From: Caldilineaceae bacterium SB0661_bin_34
GTDB lineage: Bacteria; Chloroflexota; Anaerolineae; Caldilineales; Caldilineaceae
Direction of reading: 5' to 3'
Length of the DNA stretch: 64,000 nucleotides
Assembly: GCA_009841145.1 (NCBI GenBank)
Contig: VXMJ01000063.1
Location: forward strand, 1 to 64,000
Shown: positions 1 to 8,921 of the stretch, one piece after another
Numbering within the stretch: the stretch's first letter is position 1
Layout of the letters: every line of letters starts with the position of its first letter
Translations under genes and position numbers: made by a program
Notes under the pieces: generated by a model
Seen by the model: the letters and a program-made list of their open reading frames with translations, nothing else
The model's database searches: none
What the model was told of the DNA's origin: nothing

Positions 1-148
1 CGAACCAGGCCAGTTGGAAACGCCCCCGCGCCCAGTTCGCCGCCACCCGCGCCCAGCCCGCGTGCTCCAGCATCCGCGTCGCCTGCTTGTCGGTCGGGTC
101 CAGGGCGATCCGGTGGGACTTGCCCAGCCCTTGCAGATGCTTGCTCAT
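1..148 (-). CDS. tnpB: TnpB-like protein of an IS607-type element, N-terminal part only (runs off window start)
   Basis: Minus-strand ATG at 148 overlaps the tnpA stop (ATGA). Translation MSKHLQGLGKSHRIALDPTDKQATRMLEHAGWARVAANWARGRFQLAWF resembles an OrfB/TnpB N-terminus, and the gene order is that of IS607. Confidence 0.65.
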   Translation of the reverse strand, partial: MSKHLQGLGKSHRIALDPTDKQATRMLEHAGWARVAANWARGRFQLAWF

Positions 149-792
149 GGGGCCGTGGCAGGCCCGTCTTCGGACTTCAGGACTTCGAGCAGCTGGCGCG
201 CCTTGGGCGACCGGCGGCCGTACAGACGCGCCGAGAACTCCGTGATGATCGCGAGCACGTCCCGGGCCAGTTCCTCCTCGAAGGAGGGGGGATCGGTCCG
301 ATGGATCACCACCACTTCGACCCCCTGCTTCTCGCACAAGGCAAACACCAACTCGGCCCCGAAGCGCAGCAGCCGATCCCCGTGGGTCAGCACCAGACGC
401 TGCATCCGGCGGCGCAGGATCAGGTCCAGCAATCGCTGCAGGCCGGGCTTGTCATACTGCAACCCACTGCCCAGGTCGCGGATGATCTCGGTGCGCCAGC
501 CCCGGGCCGCGCAGTACGCTTCCAGGGCGGCGTGCTGACGGTCCAGATCGGCCTTTTGGTCAGGGCCGGACACACGGGCATAGCCGACGGTCGCGGCCGA
601 TTCGTTGCTTGTGCCCAGCAACGCGGCGCGGTCATAGTAGCGCGTCCCCGCTGCCGACTTGCGCGCCGGCAGCAACTCGCCGGTCTCCTCCCACTTGCGC
701 ATAGTCTTCACGCCCACGCCCATCAGCGCGGCGGCCTCGCCTATGCGTATCAGTCGGTTTTGATGCTTGGCCATAAGACAGTATACTACCAT
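145..792 (-). CDS. tnpA: IS607-family serine recombinase (MerR-like HTH plus resolvase domain)
   Basis: RIGEAAALMGVGVKTMRKWEETGELLPARKSAAGTRYYDR (MerR-type HTH) followed by VGYARVSGPDQKADLDRQ and LVLTHGDRLLRFGAEL (serine recombinase). Confidence 0.88.
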   Translation of the reverse strand: MVVYCLMAKHQNRLIRIGEAAALMGVGVKTMRKWEETGELLPARKSAAGTRYYDRAALLGTSNESAATVGYARVSGPDQKADLDRQHAALEAYCAARGWRTEIIRDLGSGLQYDKPGLQRLLDLILRRRMQRLVLTHGDRLLRFGAELVFALCEKQGVEVVVIHRTDPPSFEEELARDVLAIITEFSARLYGRRSPKARQLLEVLKSEDGPATAP

Positions 793-804
793 ATAATACC
801 CATT

Positions 805-978
805 TCAGAGAACTGTTACTACCCCCATCGTGATCAGCAATTGCGGCCGGTCTGCACATGCGACCGACCCGGAACAGGTATCGTCGAAGATGCGTTCGCA
901 GCCCGCGGCCCGCAGGGCGTCGATTTGCAGATCGTGGTTTTGTTCGTGGGTCGAAACCCTGGTGTAGCCAACCTTCAT
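805..978 (-). pseudogene. Truncated serine recombinase/resolvase
   Basis: MKVGYTRVSTHEQNHDLQIDALRAAGCERIFDDTCSGSVACADRP is a resolvase N-terminus. Homology stops abruptly next to the IS607-like element. Confidence 0.75.
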
Positions 979-1085
979 CTGTAACTCCCTGCGGATTGTG
1001 GTTCGGAACCGTTCACGATCGCGGACAGTATCAAAAACGGTGTATGGTGTGGATAACGGAACGGCAAACCCCCTATAATCGACGC

Positions 1086-1934
1086 ATGAACCAGGTTGTC
1101 GCACAGGCCACTGCCCACGACGCGCACGCCTGCCGCGTGGCGCAGGTCGTCGAACAGGTCGAGGGCGTCGAACGGGTGATTCTGTTCGGTTCGCGCGCCC
1201 GTGGCGATTTCCAGCCTGGTTCAGACCTCGACCTGTTGGTCGTGTACGCGCCGGGGTGTTCCCGAAGCGACGTCTTCCTTCCGTGCGTGCAGGCGGCGAA
1301 GGCGGCGACAGTCGGCGAGTACGGCCGCTCCGTCAGCGTCGACATCACGCCGCTGGCGTCCGACCACTTCGACTTCATGCAGCACGGCATCAACCATGTG
1401 GCCGCCCATGCGGCCAGGGAAGGGATTACGCCGATGGGCGATGTCTACCGGCCACCGTCCGAACCCCGGGAACCAGCCTTGCCGGAACATCAAAGGCGGG
1501 AATCAATGGAACGTGCCTTCCATGCGGTTGGCCACCTCGACGCCCTGGAGGGATTGTTCGAGCTGGGACCGGACCACTATCGGCGACCCCAACAGTGGGA
1601 GATCAATGTCGGCACACAGGCCCAAAGGGTTTTGGAACATGGCCTCAAGACCGTGATCGCCGCACATGGCGACGCCTATGAATGGCGGCATCCCTTGGGC
1701 GGACAACTCGAACATGCGCAGCGGCACGTACCCGGCCTCTCGCTCCGGTCGAACCTGGCCGTGCTGACCACCTTTTCCGGCGGTGATGTTTACGACACGC
1801 CGGAACTCGAAGTCGGGGCTGACGAATTGCTTGCAGACATACGCGCCGATGTGCAGACCCTGTTCGCCATCTGTGCCGAGAAGGCCGGTTTCGACCCCTG
1901 GGCAATCGACAGGTCGGACTTTCAATCGGCGTAG
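1086..1934 (+). CDS. Nucleotidyltransferase (MNT) fused to a C-terminal HEPN-like helical domain
   Basis: VERVILFGSRARGDFQPGSDLDLLVV is the nucleotidyltransferase GS...D.D signature. The C-terminal ~140 aa look HEPN-like (ERAFHAVGHLDALEGLFE...VLEHGLKTVIAAHG). In-frame ATG at 1086. Confidence 0.75.
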   Translation: MNQVVAQATAHDAHACRVAQVVEQVEGVERVILFGSRARGDFQPGSDLDLLVVYAPGCSRSDVFLPCVQAAKAATVGEYGRSVSVDITPLASDHFDFMQHGINHVAAHAAREGITPMGDVYRPPSEPREPALPEHQRRESMERAFHAVGHLDALEGLFELGPDHYRRPQQWEINVGTQAQRVLEHGLKTVIAAHGDAYEWRHPLGGQLEHAQRHVPGLSLRSNLAVLTTFSGGDVYDTPELEVGADELLADIRADVQTLFAICAEKAGFDPWAIDRSDFQSA

Positions 1935-2626
1935 CCCGTCCCCCCTGTCGCGGTTTGCAGTCCCGTACCGTGCCAAAAACATGCCGGGGGCGTGTGGCGG
2001 GACGATGAATTCGGGACGGGTTTAGGAACGACGGCGGCCAAACGGCCCGGCGCGGGGCCCTGAAGCGCGAAAGATGTGGATCTTGTGTTCCTGGGCATCA
2101 TCGTTCTCGCCGTCACCTTGACGATCGCGAGTCCGAAAAGGGACGATACCGCCTCAACCAATAGGGAAAGATCGGCTGTCATGGATACACACTCACAGAT
2201 GAAGTGGGAAGGCGCATGACCGGACCTTCGGCCACTCAGGCAGAAACCGTCCTGAACGGTAAGCTGGGCGACCTGCTCATTGCGCGGCATCCCAGATGGA
2301 ACGAGCACAACGTGTTCATCTCGTGGCTGCTCTTGAAGCAATGCGGGACGATCCAAGATGTCGGGTTTCCGAATCCGGGTTGGCTGTTCGCATACGGCGA
2401 TTGGGTAATTGAGCTGTGATATCCACCTGTACATCACCTGAGCTCAAATCATTCGCCGAGTCCAACTTCAATGTTGGAAGCTTTGAGGTCGGCTCAACTG
2501 ACTACAATCTCGACCCTGTCTCAACCACCGAACCGGTGAGCAAGGAGTGTTCGGCCTGGCACAGGAAGATGAAGCAGGTGCAGAACAAGCGTTCAGAACC
2601 GATCGCCTTGCGCTATCTAACGCAGT

Positions 2627-3793
2627 CTACATAGGGGTACTGTGGTCCGCGTCGACCTCTCGACCTTCGGGCTCAACGAGTAAGGTGCGCCAAGCCGCGG
2701 GGTCGGCCATCACGACAGCGATCCGATCTATGGCGTCGGCGGGCGAACCGAACTTTTGCCAATGGGATTCGGTGCGCGTCAACTGGGAATCCGTCAGGAT
2801 ATTGCCAAGCAGTTTCCGCAGTGCGTTGATGTGGGTCGCATCAAGCACCTCCTGCTGAAACTGTTGCTTTTCCCTGTCGCTGAGTTTGTGGCGGGCGTAG
2901 TGGGCAAGCGGCAGCGTGCCGAAGCCTCCCAGCACATCATCGCCCACATACTCGCTGTAACCCACCTCGCGGGGCATTTTGCCCGTCGCTGCCAACGCGT
3001 GGTCGGCCATCGCCAGACAGGCACCCTGCGCCGCAGCAACCAACGTTTCGGTAGGCAGCGTAGGCCACTCCACCTGCGAGTCCTGGCTGTAGCGCGACGT
3101 TTGGTAATAGGCATCCAGCTGCCTCAGATGGGACGCCGGCGCGGCAGTGAGCAGGACGCTGTGCGGATCGGCGGGCAGCAGACCGGCGAGCGTCGTCAAT
3201 GTATGCCGACCTCTATTGTCCTTGACGACATCGAAAACATCGATGCCCAATGCACCCAGCGCGGCTTTTACGCATCGTTCGAGCGCGTTGTGTGCGGCCA
3301 TGACCGCATCGCCTTCGGCTTCGTCGGAGCCGAAGGCGACCAACGCATATTTCAAATATCGCCGTCCGGCTTGCAGCAGATCCCTGACTCCTTCCCAAGT
3401 ATCGTTTTGCTCCATGGGGGGTAGCGGTTCTCCTGCAGGGGTCATTCCGTGTCGCTGCACCTGCCCGGCGATGTGGGGCAGCGACGTGCGGCACTTGTCG
3501 AACTCGGCGCGCGTGAAGTGGAATATCTGTGTAGAGGGCAACTCCGCATACGGCTGCCCTTGGGCGCAGATTTGCGCCAATGCTTCCTCGGCGGTATCCC
3601 TGTCGCCGCCAATCACCGCCAGATCGATGTCCGAACCCGACTGCCAGTTACCGGCGGCACGCGAACCGAAGAGCAGCACCTGCGCGTCGGGCAAACTTGC
3701 CTGCAGATCGCCCGCCAACGCCAAGGCGCGGGGATCGGGGCCGCCATGACCTTGCGTCGGGTCGGCGGTGAATCGTTCCAAAGCAGCGGCCAT
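2627..3793 (-). CDS. Second MNT-HEPN fusion protein
   Basis: DAQVLLFGSRAAGNWQSGSDIDLAVIGG, then a HEPN-like segment (AHNALERCVKAALGALGIDVFDVVKDNRGRHTLTTLAGLL) and an extra C-terminal domain. Confidence 0.75.
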   Translation of the reverse strand: MAAALERFTADPTQGHGGPDPRALALAGDLQASLPDAQVLLFGSRAAGNWQSGSDIDLAVIGGDRDTAEEALAQICAQGQPYAELPSTQIFHFTRAEFDKCRTSLPHIAGQVQRHGMTPAGEPLPPMEQNDTWEGVRDLLQAGRRYLKYALVAFGSDEAEGDAVMAAHNALERCVKAALGALGIDVFDVVKDNRGRHTLTTLAGLLPADPHSVLLTAAPASHLRQLDAYYQTSRYSQDSQVEWPTLPTETLVAAAQGACLAMADHALAATGKMPREVGYSEYVGDDVLGGFGTLPLAHYARHKLSDREKQQFQQEVLDATHINALRKLLGNILTDSQLTRTESHWQKFGSPADAIDRIAVVMADPAAWRTLLVEPEGREVDADHSTPM

Positions 3794-4321
3794 GTTGCGG
3801 TTTCCGATTTACGTTCGCAAGGAGGAGATACCGACAACGGAGGATTGTACGCCACGTACGAAGGCAGTCCTGGGGGTATGGTCCATGCGCAGGAAGCGGA
3901 CCATGCGCGTCAACACTTGGTCGAACTCCCCGTGAGGCCCTTCCATGCATTCGATGCAGTTTGGATCAGGTAGAGCTTGGTGTGTATCCAATTGCAGGGA
4001 TCCCAAAGGCGGATCGGCACTTGGGAAAGGCGTTCTTGGCGTTCACAAATGGCCCTGCACTGCGCCCGTTCCCGTCCCAAGCGCCGGTTGACCGAGCAAG
4101 GGTTCTGATACAGGGTTCTTGGGCCATAGGGTTGCTTATGCGGCAATCAAGCCGATAGCCCCATACCTGAGAATTCGACACCACAGATCCCGCTACCATT
4201 CGCCCCGGAATTTGGCAACGCTCGGAGCATACCGAACCGTACCAATACAACGGCAGCAGTCCCCACCGCTGTGCGGGGCTTCTGTTTGGCAATTGCAGGT
4301 GCTTTTGGGCGGGGAGCGGTG

Positions 4322-5950
4322 TCAGCCGGAATTGAAGATGCTTTCCATGAAGGCGTGGACATCCGGTGCCCTTTGCAGCAACGCAAACCTGCCCCAGCTC
4401 CCGGGCATGCCGAAATCCGACAACCTCCAGGTGGCGTTGAAGTACAGCGTGGTGAAGACGGCAAAAAACTCCTCGACGTTCAACATCGCATAGGTGCCCT
4501 CAAAGCGCCCCAGCCGCCGGGCCCGCTCGTAGAGGGCCTCGATTTGCACGTGATCGGCCGGAGTGAAGCAGAGGTTTTGAATGAGGTGCGCGAACTCGTG
4601 GATCGTCACGTCCGACCATGCGCCGGTGTCGCTCGACAGGGCGAGCAGATTGTCCTCCGGGATGCCGGACACGGGCTGGCCCGGAATCCCGCCAAGGCCG
4701 AGGTACGTATCGTACGGGTCCCCGACCTCATCGGGCTGCCCCTTCAAATACGCAAATTCCGGCAAGTCGGTCACGTAGCCGTCGCCGGGGTAGATCGCCA
4801 ACTCCGCACCCGCCTCCGCCAGACAGTCGGGAATGCCGGGTCGCACATTGGCCAGCATCTGTTCCACCCGGTCGCCCGCGGCGTGCAGGGCCCGCGGGTC
4901 GACCTGGGCGGGTGCTTTGATCCACACGTCCCCGCGTTGCAGGAACTGCGCGTAGTAGGACGGCACCGCAACCACGCTCAGGCTGTTGAGCAACGACCGC
5001 CCAATGCTGTCGGCCTCTTCGCTTGCGCATATGCGATGCTGCGCGCGGAAGGCGCGGGCCGGCCCGACCTGCGAACCGCCCACCATGATCACCTCCTCGA
5101 CATCGAGCAGGCACGCACCGGGGCTTTCCCGCACGCGGTATTTGAGAACGTACCGTGCCCGGCCGACCGCGTCCCGCTTCTCGAACGATTCGACCTCGAA
5201 CACCAGCGCATGCGGCCAGTCCGCGCGCAGATTGGCCCGTATCGTTGCTGCCAGACTGTCGAGCGAGGCGCCGTCCGGATGGGAGTGCGAACGAAGTCGC
5301 AGGCTGCCGTCGCCCACCCACTCCGAATCGGCGACGTACGACCACTCCCGTGTCCAGCCGGCGGGAATGTCGACCGCGAACGCGTAGTCGTGGTTCCGGA
5401 TTACGATGCCGGTGTCGATGATCGTCGCCTGCCGTGGCGGGCCCGCGGTCTTGGCGAGCGCATCCATGATCGACCGCACGGCGTCTGCGAGGGTGGGTGT
5501 GGCGCGGGCAATGGGTGTGGGCGAGCGCACAGGACGTGCCGTCGCCGTTGGCAGCGGCACCGACGGATCGATTGAATCCAGGTACGCCTGCCAGCCCCCC
5601 ACGTGGCGCGACATGATCCAACCGACTTCCCCGGTCTCGGTCTTCAGCTTCAGAAGCGTCCATCCGGCACCGCCTCCCGACCTCCCCGTCACGCAGACCT
5701 GAAGCCCGGGTTCAAGTTCCCGGCTGGAGTAGTTGAACGTCGCCGGTATCGAGCCTTGCAACACATACTGAAGCTCGCCTTCACACTCCATCCGCGGGGC
5801 CGGTGGCGTCGCCTTGGTCGCCACCACGGTCGACCGTGTGAATCCAAGGCCCAGACCGCAGGCGACGACTGCGATCAGGATCCCGCTGACAAGGTACCTA
5901 ATACAACTGCGACGAGACTTCGACACTGTGGGACCATCCGTGGAAAGCAT
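4322..5950 (-). CDS. Secreted or membrane-anchored putative zinc metallopeptidase with an SH3-like N-terminal region
   Basis: N-terminal hydrophobic segment, SH3b-like LQVCVTGRSGGGAGWTLLKLKTETGEVGWI, HExxH motif in VTIHEFAHLIQN with downstream NVEEFFAVF. Confidence 0.6.
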   Translation of the reverse strand: MLSTDGPTVSKSRRSCIRYLVSGILIAVVACGLGLGFTRSTVVATKATPPAPRMECEGELQYVLQGSIPATFNYSSRELEPGLQVCVTGRSGGGAGWTLLKLKTETGEVGWIMSRHVGGWQAYLDSIDPSVPLPTATARPVRSPTPIARATPTLADAVRSIMDALAKTAGPPRQATIIDTGIVIRNHDYAFAVDIPAGWTREWSYVADSEWVGDGSLRLRSHSHPDGASLDSLAATIRANLRADWPHALVFEVESFEKRDAVGRARYVLKYRVRESPGACLLDVEEVIMVGGSQVGPARAFRAQHRICASEEADSIGRSLLNSLSVVAVPSYYAQFLQRGDVWIKAPAQVDPRALHAAGDRVEQMLANVRPGIPDCLAEAGAELAIYPGDGYVTDLPEFAYLKGQPDEVGDPYDTYLGLGGIPGQPVSGIPEDNLLALSSDTGAWSDVTIHEFAHLIQNLCFTPADHVQIEALYERARRLGRFEGTYAMLNVEEFFAVFTTLYFNATWRLSDFGMPGSWGRFALLQRAPDVHAFMESIFNSG

Positions 5951-6212
5951 TATGGATCTACTCCGAATCGCCCGCACGTGACCAGCGCGCCCATTCGGTG
6001 GACAAGGCTCCGCCGCCGAAGGCCCGCATCGAACCTGGAATTGACGGAATCACCTGCTTCCCGGCAAATCGGCATACCTAGGAAGGCCGAGACGGCCGCA
6101 TTCAGGCGTCCTGCGCCCTATGGCACTCCGAAGCTTCGACGGTTTTCAGTCGGATCGGTGCCTATTGGCACGCGGAGGCGACCTCGGTGAACATGCGCTG
6201 CAGTGCGGCGCT

Positions 6213-7961
6213 TCAAGGTTCACCGCCGGAGACCGTAGATAATTCGCCAATCCGTTGCCGGATGCGCCTGGAGGCAACTGCAACTGCCAGGCCCACATCC
6301 ACTGTTCGGTTACCCAGCTGTTGATAGCCGACACTGAATTCAAGTTCAGCGATGGGGTCCAGATCGATGGTTGCAGACTGCGTTAGCTTTGCGCCGTCAA
6401 GTCGCCACAGCATGGAGAACTCCACACTGAACCCGCGGGCTGTGTTGCCGGTGTATGTCTCGAATCTGTAGGCATGCCTAATCTCCAATGACCTTGTACT
6501 GCTCAATTTGAAACCGTCGGCAACAATGCCCGTCTTCGTCTTTGGCCAGTAATGAGCTTTCAACAGCTCGCTGGAATTGCTCTCGCTGCCATCCATGGAT
6601 ACATAAGAGATCGAAACGACTCTGCGAAACAGCTCGGAGATTTGATCCAGTTCCGTGTCCAGTTCGTCCAAGATCGGTCGAATGGATCGCGTGAATGCCA
6701 AGTCCAAAGCCCTGACGTCAGCTTCATCGGGAGCCGGCCCCTTGTTTCTGTCCACGAAGGCGGCGGTTTCGCGGCTCTCGTCAAGCCTGGCCAGGGTTCC
6801 GCCCAAGATGGCCAACGGTACCACTTCGCTGTCACTGCGGGACTGGGCCTCCGTGCCGCCGTACACTACAAACTTGGAAGTGACGTTGGGCACCAGCTCG
6901 GCCACGCGGTGAAGCGACTTGAAGTAGCCCGCACTGATGGTCGCACCCGACTTGACCTCGAAGGCGGCGATGTCTTGCCCGGCGGGATAGAGAAGATCGC
7001 ACTCCAACCGTTTCACGTCTCGGTAAAAGTGCAGGTTGTCAGCTCTTTTTCTGCGGTTGTAGCGATGCTTGACCGCCTCCGCCACCACCGCGTTTTCAAA
7101 GAGGGGACCGCGCAAGGGGTGGGTGGCAATTTGGTCGGCACTCTCTATGCCAATCAGGTAGGCAGCCAGTCCGACATCGTAGAAATAGAGCTTGGGGGAC
7201 TTGATCAGACGCTTCCTGATATTGGCGAAGTAGGGAGGAAGCCGGAAGACGATGTAGCTCTCCTCCAATATTGAGAGCCATGCCCGCACAGTGGTGCGGG
7301 ACACCCCCACATCGTCGGCCAACGAGTTGTAATTGACGAGCTGCCCCACCCGTCCGGCACACAGGCGCACGAAACGCCGGAAGTCGATCAGGTTGTGTAT
7401 TCCTGCGAACTGGCGTGCGTCACGCTCCACGTAGGTATTGACGTATTCGGCCAGCTCCTGGGTGGGATTGAGGTTCTGGTCGATGATGCGGGGATAGAAG
7501 CCGGCATAGAGAATGTCGTCCACTGCGTCACCGGCACCCGCCTGCTGACGTTCTGTCAACGACAAGGGCAGCAGGTGAAATGTAGCCTTTCTGCCGGCCA
7601 GGGATTGCTTGATCCTGCGGGAAAGCTCGAACTGCGCACTGCCTGTCAGAGTGAACAAGCTGTTCGACCCTTTTTCGTCCACGACCACCTGGATGTAGGA
7701 CAGGAGCCCCGGCACATGCTGCACCTCGTCGATGATGGCACCGCCATCAAGCCGGGCCAGGAATCCCCTGGGATCCGACTCGGCGAACTCCCGCTCGTCC
7801 AGAGCCTCCAGGTTGACGTACTTCAAGTCCGGGAATGTGGCCCGGCAGAGTGTCGTTTTCCCCGACTGCCGGGGACCGGTCACAGCGACAATCGGGTGCT
7901 GCTGAAAGGCCGGCTTCAGGTATCGAGCCAAGTCTCTTTTGATCATCGCTAATGGGTACAA
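6213..7961 (-). CDS. AAA ATPase/DUF4143 protein with an extra ~190-aa C-terminal region
   Basis: VAVTGPRQSGKTTLCRATFP (Walker A), GGAIIDEVQHVPGLL (Walker B), and DUF4143-like FEVKSGATISAGYFKSLHR. Confidence 0.85.
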   Translation of the reverse strand: MYPLAMIKRDLARYLKPAFQQHPIVAVTGPRQSGKTTLCRATFPDLKYVNLEALDEREFAESDPRGFLARLDGGAIIDEVQHVPGLLSYIQVVVDEKGSNSLFTLTGSAQFELSRRIKQSLAGRKATFHLLPLSLTERQQAGAGDAVDDILYAGFYPRIIDQNLNPTQELAEYVNTYVERDARQFAGIHNLIDFRRFVRLCAGRVGQLVNYNSLADDVGVSRTTVRAWLSILEESYIVFRLPPYFANIRKRLIKSPKLYFYDVGLAAYLIGIESADQIATHPLRGPLFENAVVAEAVKHRYNRRKRADNLHFYRDVKRLECDLLYPAGQDIAAFEVKSGATISAGYFKSLHRVAELVPNVTSKFVVYGGTEAQSRSDSEVVPLAILGGTLARLDESRETAAFVDRNKGPAPDEADVRALDLAFTRSIRPILDELDTELDQISELFRRVVSISYVSMDGSESNSSELLKAHYWPKTKTGIVADGFKLSSTRSLEIRHAYRFETYTGNTARGFSVEFSMLWRLDGAKLTQSATIDLDPIAELEFSVGYQQLGNRTVDVGLAVAVASRRIRQRIGELSTVSGGEP

Positions 7962-7991
7962 TTGTAATAGGGACTAGTCAATTGTACCCAT
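7952..7991. promoter_or_regulatory. Perfect 13-bp inverted repeat (ATGGGTACAATTG-N14-CAATTGTACCCAT) at the start of the AAA/DUF4143 gene
   Basis: Direct reading: arms 7952-7964 and 7979-7991, spacer taatagggactagt. Confidence 0.85.
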
Positions 7992-8296
7992 GATGGCCAA
8001 TGCTACGATCGTTTTGTCCCCTTCACGCGGCCTCCTCAATGAAGTGCTTTTGTAAGGGTTGCCGGTCCCACCCACTGAGGAAAATGAACTCGTGAGTCCA
8101 TCTTGGTGTTCCCGCTCGTGTCGGAACCCCTCACTGTCTTGAGGACGAGAACCCGATCCCGTCCACTGCGCACAACCAGGTCGATATCGCCTGAATCTGT
8201 CGATTTCCCTCGGCTGGGCCCAAACCACTTGCCCAACGTCCCTGTCCCATCCGCCTGTACCACGCGACAACCGGGATCATTCGGTACCAGGCGGCA

Positions 8297-8340
8297 CCAC
8301 GCGAAACCGACCGGAGGGGATTCCGGTCGGTTTCGCGTGG
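8297..8340. repeat. Perfect 19-bp inverted repeat with 6-nt loop downstream of ssrA
   Basis: CCACGCGAAACCGACCGGA-ggggat-TCCGGTCGGTTTCGCGTGG. Confidence 0.9.
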
Positions 8341-8380
8341 GCAATCAAGCCCTAAACAGTCTGTCTTGGTACGACAATCA

Positions 8381-8802
8381 GGTGGAGATGGCGGGAATCG
8401 AACCCGCGTCCGAAACAGTGTCCCGAAAACGTCTACAAGCTTAGTCGCCGGATTGTGGCTTTAGCCGACTTCGTATCCCCGGCGACGGGGACGAAGGGGC
8501 GAGTCGATGGTCTTGGGCAGCCCTATCGACATCCGGCTGCTGCATCCCCCAGTGTCTGACGGCCTCACGGAAACCTGCGGGCGGCATTCCCGTGGACCGA
8601 GACCCAACCGGAGTTGGGCCGGATGCCTAACTTTGGTCTACGCAGCCACGCCGCCAAGGGCGGGAGCAGCGGTGAAGCCAAAGTTGAAGCTCATACCTGT
8701 GTTCTTGGCACTTGTATGTTGTGTGCGCCTTTTTTACGTGGGAGTCGCTCCACGGCTTGCGGTTCGCGGATCCAGTTGCCCCGTCGAAGCCTGTTCATCC
8801 CC
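8381..8802 (-). ncRNA. ssrA: tmRNA (SsrA)
   Basis: 5' GGGGATGAACAGGCTTCGACGGGGC and 3' GGACGCGGGTTCGATTCCCGCCATCTCCACC on the minus strand. The tRNA-like acceptor stem pairs, and an internal tag ORF is present at 8709-8638. Confidence 0.95.
8638..8709 (-). other. ssrA: tmRNA tag-peptide ORF AKNTGMSFNFGFTAAPALGGVAA*
   Basis: Reading GCC AAG AAC ACA GGT ATG AGC TTC AAC TTT GGC TTC ACC GCT GCT CCC GCC CTT GGC GGC GTG GCT GCG TAG; ends in the hydrophobic VAA typical of tags. Confidence 0.85.
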
Positions 8803-8921
8803 CTGTGACCCTTGGTCGAGACAGGGCGGGATTGTACAACAAAATCCACGTTCCGAAAGGGGCCTGGCGAACCAAATCCGTGCGCCTGTTCAGGGAACCG
8901 TGCGCGTCGAGGTATCGGCCC

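Noticed and set aside
2204-2419. 71-aa ORF between the two MNT-HEPN genes
   Set aside because: No recognisable family and poor coding signal; could be a remnant but unsupported.
3900-4270. Possible transposase remnant on the minus strand (RLGRERAQCRAICERQERLSQVPIRLWDPCNWIHTKLYLIQTAS)
   Set aside because: Looks like decayed coding DNA, but no family could be recognised with confidence.
8036-8344. 102-aa minus ORF with GDIDLVVRSGRDRVLVLKTVRG, vaguely like a PD-(D/E)XK core
   Set aside because: Too short, partly formed by the 19-bp hairpin, and no clear catalytic context.
8381-8420. Possible stand-alone tRNA gene
   Set aside because: The T-arm/acceptor belongs to the tmRNA tRNA-like domain; the matching 5' half is 400 nt away at 8796-8802.
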